Shown in pieces: positions 34,973-43,833 of a DNA stretch of 47,483 nucleotides (positions within the stretch are counted from its first letter, which is position 1; every line of letters begins with the position of its first letter). Source of the DNA: CAYOHR01 sp964512145 (GTDB lineage Bacteria > Bacteroidota > Bacteroidia > Flavobacteriales_G > JALEGO01); assembly GCA_964512145.1 (NCBI GenBank), contig CAZEIM010000022.1:1-47483 (forward strand), written 5' to 3'. The notes beneath the pieces are model-generated. The model did no database searches. It saw only the letters and a list, made by a program, of their open reading frames with translations, and was not told the origin of the DNA. The translations under genes and the position numbers were made by a program.

Positions 34973-35788
34973 ATGCGATCGAATGTTATTCTTGTTCCTA
35001 CAGATTTTACTAAGGCAGCAGAAACCGCTTCGGCACATGCCGGGGTTTTAGGAAGTGTTTATCAGTCTAAAATTGTGTTTTTGCACATCGTGTCAAAAGC
35101 ATCGGAGGTAGACGAAAACAAGAAAATGTTAGATCAATTTATTGCTAAAGTTTCTGCAAAGTACCAAATTAATCATGCAGAAGGTATAGTGCGAATCGGA
35201 AATATTTTTGAAGATATTGGCGATGTTGCTCTAGAGTTAGGTGCACATTTTATCGTAATGGGTACACATGGAGTTAAAGGCATACAAAAAATTACCGGAA
35301 GCAGGGCTTTAAAGGTGATTACCAATTCTGAAATTCCTATCATTGTGGTTCAAGAAAAAGAAGCCATCAGTCTTTCATACAAAAACATTGTTCTTCCTTT
35401 AGATTTATCAAAAGAAACTCGACAAAAAATTGGGTATGCTGCTGAAATTGCTAGAAAATTTAATTCAACCATACATATTTTATATCCCTTAGAGACGGAC
35501 GAGTATTTAAGAAAACAAAGCTTGAATAATGTGTTGTTTGCTAAAAAATATTTTCATGACCATCAAGTTTCTTTCAAAATACATGAAATTGAAGACGGTA
35601 GTTTTGTTAAAGATGCTATTCGATACGCAAGTTCTATTGAGGCCGATTTAATTGCTATTATGAATATAAGCGATGGAGGTTTGCCTTTAATTTCATCCGA
35701 TCCTAGACAACAAATGTTAACAAACGATGCCTTAATTCCGGTTCTTTGTGTAAACCCCAGAGAAACTATGGTAGGCCATTGGAAGTAA
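34973..35788 (+). CDS. Universal stress protein with two UspA domains
   Basis: A 271-residue protein made of two tandem Usp folds. The first (about 1-140) has the start strand VILVPTDFTKAAETA and the nucleotide-loop region IVMGTHGVKGIQKITGSRALKVI, which matches ATP-binding Usp motifs. The second (about 145-271) begins KNIVLPLDLSKETRQK and has a degenerate loop. Such cytoplasmic proteins respond to starvation or envelope stress; the specific role is unknown. It precedes the lytic transglycosylase gene by 79 bp (from ATG 35868) on the same strand and may be co-transcribed. Confidence 0.9.
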   Translation: MRSNVILVPTDFTKAAETASAHAGVLGSVYQSKIVFLHIVSKASEVDENKKMLDQFIAKVSAKYQINHAEGIVRIGNIFEDIGDVALELGAHFIVMGTHGVKGIQKITGSRALKVITNSEIPIIVVQEKEAISLSYKNIVLPLDLSKETRQKIGYAAEIARKFNSTIHILYPLETDEYLRKQSLNNVLFAKKYFHDHQVSFKIHEIEDGSFVKDAIRYASSIEADLIAIMNISDGGLPLISSDPRQQMLTNDALIPVLCVNPRETMVGHWK

Positions 35789-35867
35789 TTTTTTCAATTT
35801 ACTTTTTAACAGAAATTTGTTGAAAAAAACAAAAAACATTTTCTATCTTAGGTACGTAACACCGTTT

Positions 35868-37226
35868 ATGAAATACATAAAATATTTACCCATTCCTATT
35901 GTTATTATAATTACTATTAACGTTTACGGAAAAAGTATTGCAGGATATATGGGTTGGATTGATTCTGATCTTGAATCGGATATTACTGCGCCTATTTCAG
36001 ATACGGGAGTTTATGTTATTGCACAAGATGATCCTATTTTATATGCTTTAGATTCTATTGCCAATGCCCCTTATTTTTCATTGTGTAGCAGTTGTGAGTA
36101 CGAAACTGAAGAGTACAGAAAAACCCTTAAAGATACTGCCGCCAGAGTAAGTGAAAAAGTCATTAAAGAAAGATTAGCTCTGTTAAATCATTCAACCCCA
36201 TTTAAATTAGTATACAATAGCGAGGTAAAGGCTTATATAGACATGTACGCCTACACCCGTAGATTTACCACTGCAAAAGTGCTTGGTTTAGCAGATATTT
36301 ATTTTCCCATATTTGAAGAGTTGTTAGATAAATACCATTTGCCTTTAGAATTTAAGTATTTAGCAGTAGTTGAGTCAGCGTTAAACCCATCTGCTAAATC
36401 GGGAGTAGGTGCTATGGGATTATGGCAATTTATGTTAACAACCGGAAAAATATATGATTTAGACGTTACGTCTTTTGAAGATCAACGATGTGATCCATAT
36501 AAATCAACCGAGGCAGCATGTAAATACTTTAAATACTTGTACGATATATATCAAGATTGGGAATTGGTACTAGCTGCTTATAATTGTGGCCCCGGTAATG
36601 TGAACAAAGCCATTAGGAGGTCGGGGTACAAAAAAAATTATTGGCAATTATGGCCTTATTTACCTAAAGAAACTAGGGGCTATGTGCCTGCATTTATTGC
36701 CGTAAATTACATTATGAGTTACTCAAGAGAACACAATATTATCCCTGCCAAACCTATAACAGCATTTTTTAATTTTGATACTTTAAAAGTTAATGATAGA
36801 ATATCATTAGACATAATTGCCGAAAATTTAGATATAGACCCAAAATTGTTAAAAGTATTAAATCCTTCCTACAAACTAGGGGTTATTCCAAAAACAGGAG
36901 ATTTACATACCTTGTGTTTGCCCGTAAATAAAATTGGATTATTTATTGAAAACGAGAAAAAAATTATTGCATATTCTAAAGAAGGCAGTTATCACTCAAA
37001 CCCATCCGATGAAATAGAAATAACTCATTATGTAGTATCTAATGAGACCTTATCTAAAATATGTTCTGTGTACGGAACATCTAAAAAGGATATTATTAAG
37101 TGGAATAACTTAAAAGATACGGTACTTACTGTTCAACAAAAGTTAATTGTGGGGTTTGTAAACAGGAAAGACACAGTATTAGCCAAGGCATATATACCCG
37201 AACCTAAAAAGAAAGAAAACACTTGA
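35868..37226 (+). CDS. Membrane-bound lytic transglycosylase (MltD-like) with LysM
   Basis: From ATG 35868, chosen because MKYIKYLPIPIVIIITINVYG reads as the signal/anchor (TTG 35817 gives a 17-residue extension), the protein has 452 residues. The SLT domain carries catalytic Glu169 in AVVESALNP, with SGVGAMGLWQFM and AAYNCGPGNVNKAI. One clear LysM domain lies at the C-terminus (HYVVSNETLSKICSVYGTS), and a weaker LysM-like segment precedes it. It cleaves peptidoglycan glycan strands with formation of 1,6-anhydro ends. It overlaps the next gene by TTGA. Confidence 0.92.
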   Translation: MKYIKYLPIPIVIIITINVYGKSIAGYMGWIDSDLESDITAPISDTGVYVIAQDDPILYALDSIANAPYFSLCSSCEYETEEYRKTLKDTAARVSEKVIKERLALLNHSTPFKLVYNSEVKAYIDMYAYTRRFTTAKVLGLADIYFPIFEELLDKYHLPLEFKYLAVVESALNPSAKSGVGAMGLWQFMLTTGKIYDLDVTSFEDQRCDPYKSTEAACKYFKYLYDIYQDWELVLAAYNCGPGNVNKAIRRSGYKKNYWQLWPYLPKETRGYVPAFIAVNYIMSYSREHNIIPAKPITAFFNFDTLKVNDRISLDIIAENLDIDPKLLKVLNPSYKLGVIPKTGDLHTLCLPVNKIGLFIENEKKIIAYSKEGSYHSNPSDEIEITHYVVSNETLSKICSVYGTSKKDIIKWNNLKDTVLTVQQKLIVGFVNRKDTVLAKAYIPEPKKKENT

Positions 37227-38245
37227 TTGTGACTAGCCCTTGGTATAAATATACCCTGTTTTTTATATTTTATATATGCATTTCTTGTAATACCACCGAT
37301 GAAAAGGTTTTATTATCATCCACCGGATTACCCGGAACTATTATATTAGTAAATTATACAAACATTGTCCCTCAAAAAATAGACACAAATTTTAAAAATT
37401 TTTTTAACGATTATCAATATGGGTTACCGCAGGCTGAAAAGAAATTTGATATAACGATGGTAGATGCTAAAAATTTCAGCAAAACATTCAAGACTTTTCG
37501 CAATATATTTTTGGTGCAAAAAACGGATTCAGCCCAACCTAGCCTAAAAATAAAACGAAATGTATGGGCAGAGTCCCAACAGGTATTTTATTTTAATATT
37601 ACCCGTGAACAAGACTTAATAAATCTTATTGTTCATAATAAGGAAAAAATCACAACATATATAAATCATAAAGAGCGAGAAAAAATAATTTCCAGAAACC
37701 TACAATTTGGAAATAACGCCCTAACTGATTCAATAAAATCTAGGTTTAATATTATATTAAATATACAAGAAGGATATGAAAAAGTATTGTTAGATTCTAA
37801 TTTTTGCTGGATACGTTTAGATCGTGAGCGAAGCATTGGAGGATATTCACATCCTATTATTCAAGCGTTAACCTTAAGTGTTGTGCCATATACAGATACA
37901 AGTCAACTATCTATACAATATTTAGTACAACACAGAGATTCCATATGTAAAAAATACATATTAGGAAGCATAGAAGGATCCTATATGGAAACGAATACAA
38001 AATTTATTACTCCCACCCAGAGTAGATTTTTTTATCAAAATTATTACGTTTCTGAAATAAGAGGCTTATGGAGAATGAAAAATGGTGTAAATATGGGGGG
38101 GCCATTTATACAGGTTACTTTTACCGACACTACTCACAATACGTTATATATTTTTGATGGATATGTTTTTGCTCCCCAGTTTAATAAACGAGAATATTTA
38201 CGAGAAATAGAGGCTATTATTTATTCTTTTAATGTAAAATCATGA
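37223..38245 (+). CDS. DUF4837 family lipoprotein
   Basis: A 340-residue lipoprotein with lipobox ICISC (Cys near residue 22). It matches the Bacteroidota-specific DUF4837 family by its C-terminal GLWRMKNGVNMGGPFIQ segment and the YVFAPQFNKREYLREIEAIIYSF ending. The function of the family is not known. The start is TTG 37223 (TTGA overlap with the transglycosylase stop) or GTG 37229. It is tightly linked to the lytic transglycosylase and to the following small lipoprotein (ATGA overlap), so all three likely serve cell-wall or outer-membrane upkeep. Confidence 0.85.
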   Translation: MIVTSPWYKYTLFFIFYICISCNTTDEKVLLSSTGLPGTIILVNYTNIVPQKIDTNFKNFFNDYQYGLPQAEKKFDITMVDAKNFSKTFKTFRNIFLVQKTDSAQPSLKIKRNVWAESQQVFYFNITREQDLINLIVHNKEKITTYINHKEREKIISRNLQFGNNALTDSIKSRFNIILNIQEGYEKVLLDSNFCWIRLDRERSIGGYSHPIIQALTLSVVPYTDTSQLSIQYLVQHRDSICKKYILGSIEGSYMETNTKFITPTQSRFFYQNYYVSEIRGLWRMKNGVNMGGPFIQVTFTDTTHNTLYIFDGYVFAPQFNKREYLREIEAIIYSFNVKS

Positions 38246-38721
38246 AATATTTTTTTATCTACTTTTTCTTATGGGGCATTATAGTATTTTTTATTTCATG
38301 CAACCATAAACCCGCTGATGTTTCTTTAACAAAGAATAATACCCATAATAACTTAGATACTATATTAAACAAGAATTCAAATAAATTTAATGTTACCGTT
38401 GAAGAGTTAAGTACCGATTCATTACAACCCAAAAATATACCTACAGGACGCGTAGGATCGGGAGTTACTAAAACATCGGATTTAATATCAGTAAACAAAG
38501 AATCAACCGGTGTATCGATATTAAACAATTCTTCCGATTCAGTTAAAATAATGCTGTTAAGAGATAACGGGGATAAAAATGGTGAATTATGGCTGGAGCA
38601 GGGAGATTTTTATAGCATTAGTTATCAAAAAATTGATTATGGAAAATATACATTGTTTATCAGCGGTAAATACGATGAAATTATAAAGTTATTGCGAATT
38701 GTCAAATCTCCGGAAGTTTAA
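38242..38721 (+). CDS. Small lipoprotein with FISGKY-type C-terminal domain (paralogue 1)
   Basis: A 159-residue lipoprotein (lipobox FFISC) with a disordered, Asn/Ser-rich middle and a compact C-terminal domain (about 88-155) with the pattern TGVSILNN-SDSVK, LEQGDFYSI, YGKYTLFISGKYDEIIK. The same domain ends the two proteins at 43324 and 43811. I know no named family for it. It starts with an ATGA overlap on the DUF4837 gene, so it is the last gene of the transglycosylase operon. Confidence 0.8.
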   Translation: MKYFFIYFFLWGIIVFFISCNHKPADVSLTKNNTHNNLDTILNKNSNKFNVTVEELSTDSLQPKNIPTGRVGSGVTKTSDLISVNKESTGVSILNNSSDSVKIMLLRDNGDKNGELWLEQGDFYSISYQKIDYGKYTLFISGKYDEIIKLLRIVKSPEV

Positions 38722-38776
38722 ATAATATTTGAAAGTACCCTTTGTAAAAATAGATACGTATTGTCTTAACCTTATA

Positions 38777-39454
38777 CTACCCTCCCTTAAATATTCCTTC
38801 TTTTAAATAATTAGGTTCAAAATAGGCGATGTCTTCAAATATTTTATTTAAATACTTTGAATAGCCTAATGTAATCATCTTTTGAGCAGAAGGAAGTACG
38901 TTTTTTACTATAACGGCTTTAGGATGCTGAATAAAAGGCTCAACTTTATCAACGGTATTTCCTATAAAATAGATGGTATTTTTATGTAAATAATCTAATA
39001 AAAAATTTTCGTTTACAATGGTTGGTTTTGTGGAATATATTTCTTGCAATTGTTTGTTTAATAAACATTCATAAACCTCCATTCTTCGAGCATCAGACAT
39101 AGAGCAAATTAAGTCAAATTCAGATAATTTATCTAATAGACTAGGGTCATTGGCTTGAATATGTAATGTGTTTATTGAAATTAGGGGTATATTATGAGCA
39201 AAGCAAAACCCTTTAGCGGCAGATATTCCAATGCGTAAACCAGTATATGAACCCGGGCCAGAGCTAACTGCAACAGCATTTAATTGATTGGGATTAAGTT
39301 TACATTCCTTAAATAAATCTAATAAAAATGTAAATAAAGATTCTGCGTGTGTATAACCTTTATTTTCCTCTTTAATTCCAATGCATTGATCTTTAAAACT
39401 TAAAGCAACAGAGCAAATGGTTGAGGATGTTTCGATATGGAGTATGTATGCCAT
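38777..39454 (-). CDS. tsaB: tRNA N6-threonylcarbamoyladenosine biosynthesis protein TsaB
   Basis: A 225-residue ASKHA-fold protein of the usual TsaB length: N-terminal HIETSSTICSVALS, AVSSGPGSYTGLRIGISAAKGFCF (the family signature) and CSMSDARRMEVYECL. With TsaD and TsaE it forms the t6A37-modification complex in the cytoplasm; TsaB is the non-catalytic partner. It lies 6 bp after rnhA in a short housekeeping operon. Confidence 0.95.
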   Translation of the reverse strand: MAYILHIETSSTICSVALSFKDQCIGIKEENKGYTHAESLFTFLLDLFKECKLNPNQLNAVAVSSGPGSYTGLRIGISAAKGFCFAHNIPLISINTLHIQANDPSLLDKLSEFDLICSMSDARRMEVYECLLNKQLQEIYSTKPTIVNENFLLDYLHKNTIYFIGNTVDKVEPFIQHPKAVIVKNVLPSAQKMITLGYSKYLNKIFEDIAYFEPNYLKEGIFKGG

Positions 39455-39460
39455 TTAAAT

Positions 39461-39913
39461 TTATTTGTTTAATTCATATCCTTCATCAATGAGTAAGTTT
39501 TTTTGTAAAGCGGCTTGGTTGGCAAGCTCATCACAACGTTCGTTCATAGAATTTCCTGCATGCCCTTTTACCCAAATAAATTTTATGTGGTGCTTTCTGT
39601 AAACAACTAAAAATCTTTTCCATAAATCAGGGTTTTTTTTTCCTTTAAAATATTTTTTTTCCCAACCAAATAACCATTTTTGCTCTATGGCATCCACAAC
39701 ATACTTTGAGTCGCTGTATACCGTAACATGTTGATGTTCATTTTTTAACATTTCCAAGGCTTCTATAACACTTAACAACTCCATTCTGTTGTTGGTTGTT
39801 AGCTTATATCCTTTACTAATTTCTTTTTTATGATTTCCCCACATTAATACAGCTCCATATCCTCCAGGGCCTGGATTTCCTAGTGAGCAGCCATCCGTAT
39901 AAATCGTAATCAT
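39461..39913 (-). CDS. rnhA: Ribonuclease HI
   Basis: A 150-residue RNase HI with all four catalytic acids: D7 (YTDGCSLGNPGPGGYG), E45 (NNRMELLSVIEAL), D68 (VYSDSKYVVDAI) and D128 (NERCDELAN), plus the handle-loop His118. It removes RNA from RNA-DNA hybrids. It overlaps the kinase gene by 4 bp (ATGA) and precedes tsaB by 6 bp. Confidence 0.97.
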   Translation of the reverse strand: MITIYTDGCSLGNPGPGGYGAVLMWGNHKKEISKGYKLTTNNRMELLSVIEALEMLKNEHQHVTVYSDSKYVVDAIEQKWLFGWEKKYFKGKKNPDLWKRFLVVYRKHHIKFIWVKGHAGNSMNERCDELANQAALQKNLLIDEGYELNK

Positions 39914-40272
39914 ATAAAAATTTTAGGCAAAAAAATTATACATCCTATTAATACAGACGAAATGCTTGCAATAAGTACAAATGCAGCTGCCATATCTTTA
40001 ATAATTTTAACCTCATGATTGGGGAGTTTTGTAAACATATCACAAATTCGTTCAATACAGGTATTCATTATTTCAGCTACAAATACAAAGGCACTTACTA
40101 TAACAATTGAAATCCACTCGAGTAAACTAATTTTATACATAATACCTCCACTAATAACAAAAAATAATGCTAATGTATGCATCCAAATATTTATTTCCGA
40201 TTTATATACTTGTTTTAATCCCTCCAGAGCATATTTAAAAGATTTAATACGCAAATGAATATGTTTTTTCAT
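39910..40272 (-). CDS. dgkA: Diacylglycerol kinase family protein (probable undecaprenol kinase)
   Basis: A 120-residue inner-membrane protein with three helices and the DgkA signature EIMNTCIERICDMF followed by KIIKDMAAAFVLIAS; E67 and E74 are likely metal-site residues. Gram-positive-like relatives phosphorylate undecaprenol rather than diacylglycerol, and which applies here is not clear. It is the first gene of the kinase-rnhA-tsaB group. Confidence 0.92.
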   Translation of the reverse strand: MKKHIHLRIKSFKYALEGLKQVYKSEINIWMHTLALFFVISGGIMYKISLLEWISIVIVSAFVFVAEIMNTCIERICDMFTKLPNHEVKIIKDMAAAFVLIASISSVLIGCIIFLPKIFI

Positions 40273-40328
40273 GTTAAAAAGTATATATAATATTCAAAAT
40301 AAGGCTTACGATATTATTAAAAATAGTG

Positions 40329-41249
40329 CTATATTAACCAATTTTTTAAATCAACCCCTATTAGGGCAGATAGTTTTTCAAGATCTTGAGCGTAATATTG
40401 TTGCAAATATTTTTTATCCTCCGGGTTTATTTTTTCAGTTGATTTTTTAAAGTTTTTATTTCGCAAGTATTTTCTAATTTTATCACGAGTTTTATAGGGA
40501 AGTATGGTTTTAATGATTGGTCGGGTTATATATTTTTTTATCCAGTGGTCGTGCACTAATAATTTATGAATGCTTTTATTTTTTGGGGTTCCCGATTCGT
40601 TGTAAGCTTTTTCTATTGAAAACGTAAACGGCTCTTTAATTCCAATAAACGAAATAATTTCGTGCATGGTTTTTTGGGGCTGTGATATTAAATCATCGTA
40701 TAAAATAATTTTTACATTTTTAAAGTGCTGTAAAAATGCCTTTACTTGCTCATAATACAAACCCACGTTTTTATAATGCCACATAAAATCCCAGTTTTCT
40801 GAAATTCTTTGGTTCTCTATAGATAATGCTTGTGTAAAGATATTTGTTTCAAAAAGATCTTTGGTAAAGTGTTTATACGATGAAAAACATCGATCAACTG
40901 GATTTCTTAGTAAAATAAGTATTTTTACGTCATCACCTAAGTACTTTTTGATAAGCGGAATACTATATTGATGGTAGTATAAATAGCCGGTGCCAATTTC
41001 TCCGGTAATACCGGGTTGATTTTTATAGATATTAAAATAATCAGACTCGTTGTGTATTAAAGGTTCGTCTGATCGTTGTTTGGGATAGGGTAGGGTAATG
41101 TTTTTATAAATATCTTTCATAAAAAAGAATGTTTCTTTTACTGGGATATTTATGTTGGGATGTTGCATTAAGTATTTATAGACAGACGTAGTTCCTGCCT
41201 TTGCAGTGCCAACAAATATAAATTTTGGCAGATTAATATTATCGCTCAT
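40329..41249 (-). CDS. PAPS-dependent sulfotransferase (copy 2)
   Basis: A 306-residue sulfotransferase-domain protein. The 5'-phosphosulfate loop is GTAKAGTTSVYKYLMQHP near the N-terminus, and the 3'-phosphate site is ILLRNPVDRCFSSYKH. It transfers sulfate from PAPS to a carbohydrate or similar acceptor, and resembles heparan/glycan-type sulfotransferases. It overlaps the preceding sulfotransferase gene by 11 bp and is about the same length, so the pair arose by tandem duplication and has diverged. The acceptor may be a surface glycan. Confidence 0.9.
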   Translation of the reverse strand: MSDNINLPKFIFVGTAKAGTTSVYKYLMQHPNINIPVKETFFFMKDIYKNITLPYPKQRSDEPLIHNESDYFNIYKNQPGITGEIGTGYLYYHQYSIPLIKKYLGDDVKILILLRNPVDRCFSSYKHFTKDLFETNIFTQALSIENQRISENWDFMWHYKNVGLYYEQVKAFLQHFKNVKIILYDDLISQPQKTMHEIISFIGIKEPFTFSIEKAYNESGTPKNKSIHKLLVHDHWIKKYITRPIIKTILPYKTRDKIRKYLRNKNFKKSTEKINPEDKKYLQQYYAQDLEKLSALIGVDLKNWLI

Positions 41250-42159
41250 TTAGCCAATGCTTTAAATCTCGATGGATTAGTTTTTCTAAGGATAAAATAT
41301 CATTTTTATAATGTGGCAGTAACATGTTCCATGTTTTAGGAGATATGGTTTGTTTTATAAGTATGTTTTTCATCCATTGGTCGCGCGTAATTTTTAGTTT
41401 TTGAACTAAACGATGAGGTAAAATTTTTCGCATGGATTGTGTGATAAAGTTTCCTTTTATGGCCTTTAATACGGTTTTATTTTTTGGAATTCCGGATGGA
41501 TTGGAGATAAATTGAGTGTTTATTTCCAAATTTGGAATTTCTAAAAAATGAAATATATCGGACATGAGTATTTGGCTATTTTTAAGGTCTTCAAAAAGAT
41601 ATACTTTCATGTTTTTGAAGGAATCAAAAAAAGGTTGTAATTGCTTGTAATACATCCCATATTCTAAATAATCATACCCCCATCGGATATTTTTTCTTTG
41701 TTGAATGGTTTGCTCTTGAATAGCTTCTTCGAAAGAAAGATGTTCATGCCCATTTCGAACTAAATAAGTATAATGTGAAAAGGCTCTTTCAATCGGATGC
41801 CTTAAAATGCATAGAATTTTTATATTCTGATATGTATCTCCATATATTTTTTTAACATTTTCTATGGTTTTAGCGGATGTATATAAATAAGAGGTTGAAC
41901 CGTCAATTAAAATTTGATTAGGGGATGCATTTTTGTATAAGTCTAAATATTCGTCTGTTTTCCATATAATATTTTTTACAAATTCTGAGTTGGTATACGT
42001 TGGTTTTTCACCTCCGAATGAAAAATAAAAGGGTTCTTTTTTATGGGTTGGAAAATATACTGAAGGATGTTGAATTAAATATTGATATAAAGAGGTGGTC
42101 CCGCTTTTTGCAGCACCTATCATAAGTACATCCGGGACATGTTGTTGGTTAATAATCAT
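41239..42159 (-). CDS. PAPS-dependent sulfotransferase (copy 1)
   Basis: A 306-residue paralogue of the downstream gene with PAPS loop GAAKSGTTSLYQYLIQHP and 3'-phosphate site CILRHPIERAFSHYTYL. Like its partner it contains the GGEKPTYTN/WKTDEYLDLY-type central region of glycan sulfotransferases. It overlaps both neighbours by 11 bp (PaiB-like gene upstream, second sulfotransferase downstream), so the three are translationally linked. No PAPS synthesis genes are in the window. Confidence 0.9.
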   Translation of the reverse strand: MIINQQHVPDVLMIGAAKSGTTSLYQYLIQHPSVYFPTHKKEPFYFSFGGEKPTYTNSEFVKNIIWKTDEYLDLYKNASPNQILIDGSTSYLYTSAKTIENVKKIYGDTYQNIKILCILRHPIERAFSHYTYLVRNGHEHLSFEEAIQEQTIQQRKNIRWGYDYLEYGMYYKQLQPFFDSFKNMKVYLFEDLKNSQILMSDIFHFLEIPNLEINTQFISNPSGIPKNKTVLKAIKGNFITQSMRKILPHRLVQKLKITRDQWMKNILIKQTISPKTWNMLLPHYKNDILSLEKLIHRDLKHWLNER

Positions 42160-42772
42160 ACCGCGAATTTTTCTTCATTTCATGAGCAATTTTATTAGCA
42201 CCATCGTTATTTTGATTTTGCAGATGATGTATAATGGCATCATAATTTTTTTTGTCTCTGTTTTGAGATAATTTTTTAGCCATATACATTTCTTCAATAC
42301 GTATTTCAAACCCAGTAATTCCATTTAAATGAGCATGTAGAAACTCGGGGTTCATGGTATTTAATTGCCCGTTTTTACTTTTTACAGGCTCGTATTGTTG
42401 CAATTGATACTGCATATATTCTAATAATTTTTCGGGAGGCGTTATGTTAATTTTTCCGTATATATGCGCAGCTAAATAGTTCCAAGTTGGAACATTTTCG
42501 TGGTCGTACCAAGATGAAGATATATACGTATGTGCGCCTTGAAAAATAATTAAAGCATTTATATTTTCTTGCAAGAGAGCGTGTTGAGGGTTGTTTTTAG
42601 CTATATGAGCAAATAATCGAATTTCCTGTTTTTTTTTAATAATTTCAAAAGGGATATGAGTAGCGAATGATTTTATGGTATTGTGTAATACCAAAATTCC
42701 AAAATTATTTTTTCGAATAAAGTCAAAAATTTTATCCGGATTTTCTTCTTTAAAAATTTCGGGGATATACAT
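42149..42772 (-). CDS. PaiB-like FMN-binding negative transcriptional regulator family protein
   Basis: A 207-residue protein of the PaiB family: MYIPEIFKEENPDKIFDFIRKNNFG, THIPFE, HIAKNNPQ and the FMN-contact segment VPTWNYLAAHIYGKI are typical. The fold is a split-barrel flavin binder. Some relatives repress sporulation or protease genes in Bacillus, but most are uncharacterised and may be flavin enzymes. Its link with the sulfotransferases is only positional (11-bp overlap). Confidence 0.9.
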   Translation of the reverse strand: MYIPEIFKEENPDKIFDFIRKNNFGILVLHNTIKSFATHIPFEIIKKKQEIRLFAHIAKNNPQHALLQENINALIIFQGAHTYISSSWYDHENVPTWNYLAAHIYGKINITPPEKLLEYMQYQLQQYEPVKSKNGQLNTMNPEFLHAHLNGITGFEIRIEEMYMAKKLSQNRDKKNYDAIIHHLQNQNNDGANKIAHEMKKNSRYDY

Positions 42773-42773
42773 T

Positions 42774-43262
42774 TTAAAATATATATCTTACAGATAATGC
42801 TCCCTCGTCACCCCAAAAACCATAATACCCAATAATGTTTATGGCAGGTTTCCAGTCAATACTTACGTTAATGGGCACTTCTGTAAAATTGTATTCCAAT
42901 CCTAAAATTCCATCAATACCAAGTACGGTATAGGGTTCATCATCAATAAACCAAGGGTGTTTTTTATATCCTCTCCAAAATCCAATGTGTGCTCCTGCTC
43001 CATAGTAAAAGTTGAGTCTTGACACATCAAATATTTGTTTATGAACCTCGTATAATCCGGTAATATTTACCCCTCGCCATCTAAAGCTTATTATTCCCTC
43101 AAGGGCAGCATCATTTTTTACAAAATGTTTTAATGTAATACCGTTTGATAATCCAGCTCTAATACCGATTCCGGTAGAATAATTTTGAAATGTAAATTCC
43201 ATACTAAACAAGGTTGAGCAGCCCCAAAAAACCACGGTTAATAATACGGTTAATTTATTCAT
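42774..43262 (-). CDS. Outer-membrane beta-barrel protein
   Basis: A 162-residue protein with a signal peptide (about 1-20) followed by alternating aromatic/polar beta-strands: GIGIRAGLSNGITLKHFV, FYYGAGAHIGFW, VLGIDGILGLEYNF and the C-terminal strand GALSVRYIF ending in Phe, the usual outer-membrane targeting residue. This fits a small eight-stranded barrel. Function unknown. A CAAAAATA element (43289-43296), TATTTTTG on the coding strand, could be its -7 box. Confidence 0.82.
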   Translation of the reverse strand: MNKLTVLLTVVFWGCSTLFSMEFTFQNYSTGIGIRAGLSNGITLKHFVKNDAALEGIISFRWRGVNITGLYEVHKQIFDVSRLNFYYGAGAHIGFWRGYKKHPWFIDDEPYTVLGIDGILGLEYNFTEVPINVSIDWKPAINIIGYYGFWGDEGALSVRYIF

Positions 43263-43288
43263 ATGCTTTATGAGTTGATTGATTAAAA

Positions 43289-43296
43289 CAAAAATA
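43289..43296 (-). promoter_or_regulatory. Candidate -7 box upstream of the beta-barrel gene
   Basis: On the minus strand the bases read TATTTTTG, matching TAnnTTTG, 27 bp upstream of the ATG. No TTG is seen at the expected upstream distance. Confidence 0.3.
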
Positions 43297-43323
43297 ACAT
43301 TTAATATAAATTTTTTAGTATGC

Positions 43324-43833
43324 TTAGGTTTTTACCTTCGAAATTTTAAACATTTTTACTACTTCGCCATATTTTCCACTAATAAAAACGGTATAATTTC
43401 CGTACTCTAATTTTTCGTAATGTATGCTGTAAAAATCTCCAAACTCTAATATAACATCGGTATCTTTTTCCCCTTGTGTACTCATAACAACCAGCGATAA
43501 AGTATCGGTTGAATTATTCATAATAGCAATACCCTCATCGGATTTTTCAATAATAATTTGAGAAGTAACATTTTTGTCGGTTAAATACCCTTGGCTTATT
43601 GTGGGACTTTTTGCATCTGAATGATTAGGTTCAAAATCATCGATGGTTATGGTATAATTACTAAAATAAATTTTCTCTTCGGGTTTATTTTTTTGAATCT
43701 TAAAATACTTTTCGGGTTTTTTAATAATCTCCTGAATATTAATGCTTTGAGCGTTACTATTTTTGTAATAGGCGCATAAAAATGCCCCTAACATAACGAC
43801 TATTTTAATATTATAGGGAAGATTTTTTTTCAA
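43324..43833 (-). CDS. Exported protein with FISGKY-type C-terminal domain (paralogue 3)
   Basis: A 169-residue protein with a signal peptide (MKKNLPYNIKIVVMLGAFLC, cleavage near NSNAQS). The start is TTG 43833, which gives a classic positively charged N-terminus and overlaps the upstream gene by 23 bp; the first ATG would remove the charged part. The C-terminal domain (about 98-165) reads EGIAIMNNSTDTLSL, EFGDFYSIHY, YGNYTVFISGKYGEVVK, as in the proteins at 38242 and 43811. Unlike them it has no lipobox Cys, so it may be soluble in the periplasm. Confidence 0.75.
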   Translation of the reverse strand: MKKNLPYNIKIVVMLGAFLCAYYKNSNAQSINIQEIIKKPEKYFKIQKNKPEEKIYFSNYTITIDDFEPNHSDAKSPTISQGYLTDKNVTSQIIIEKSDEGIAIMNNSTDTLSLVVMSTQGEKDTDVILEFGDFYSIHYEKLEYGNYTVFISGKYGEVVKMFKISKVKT

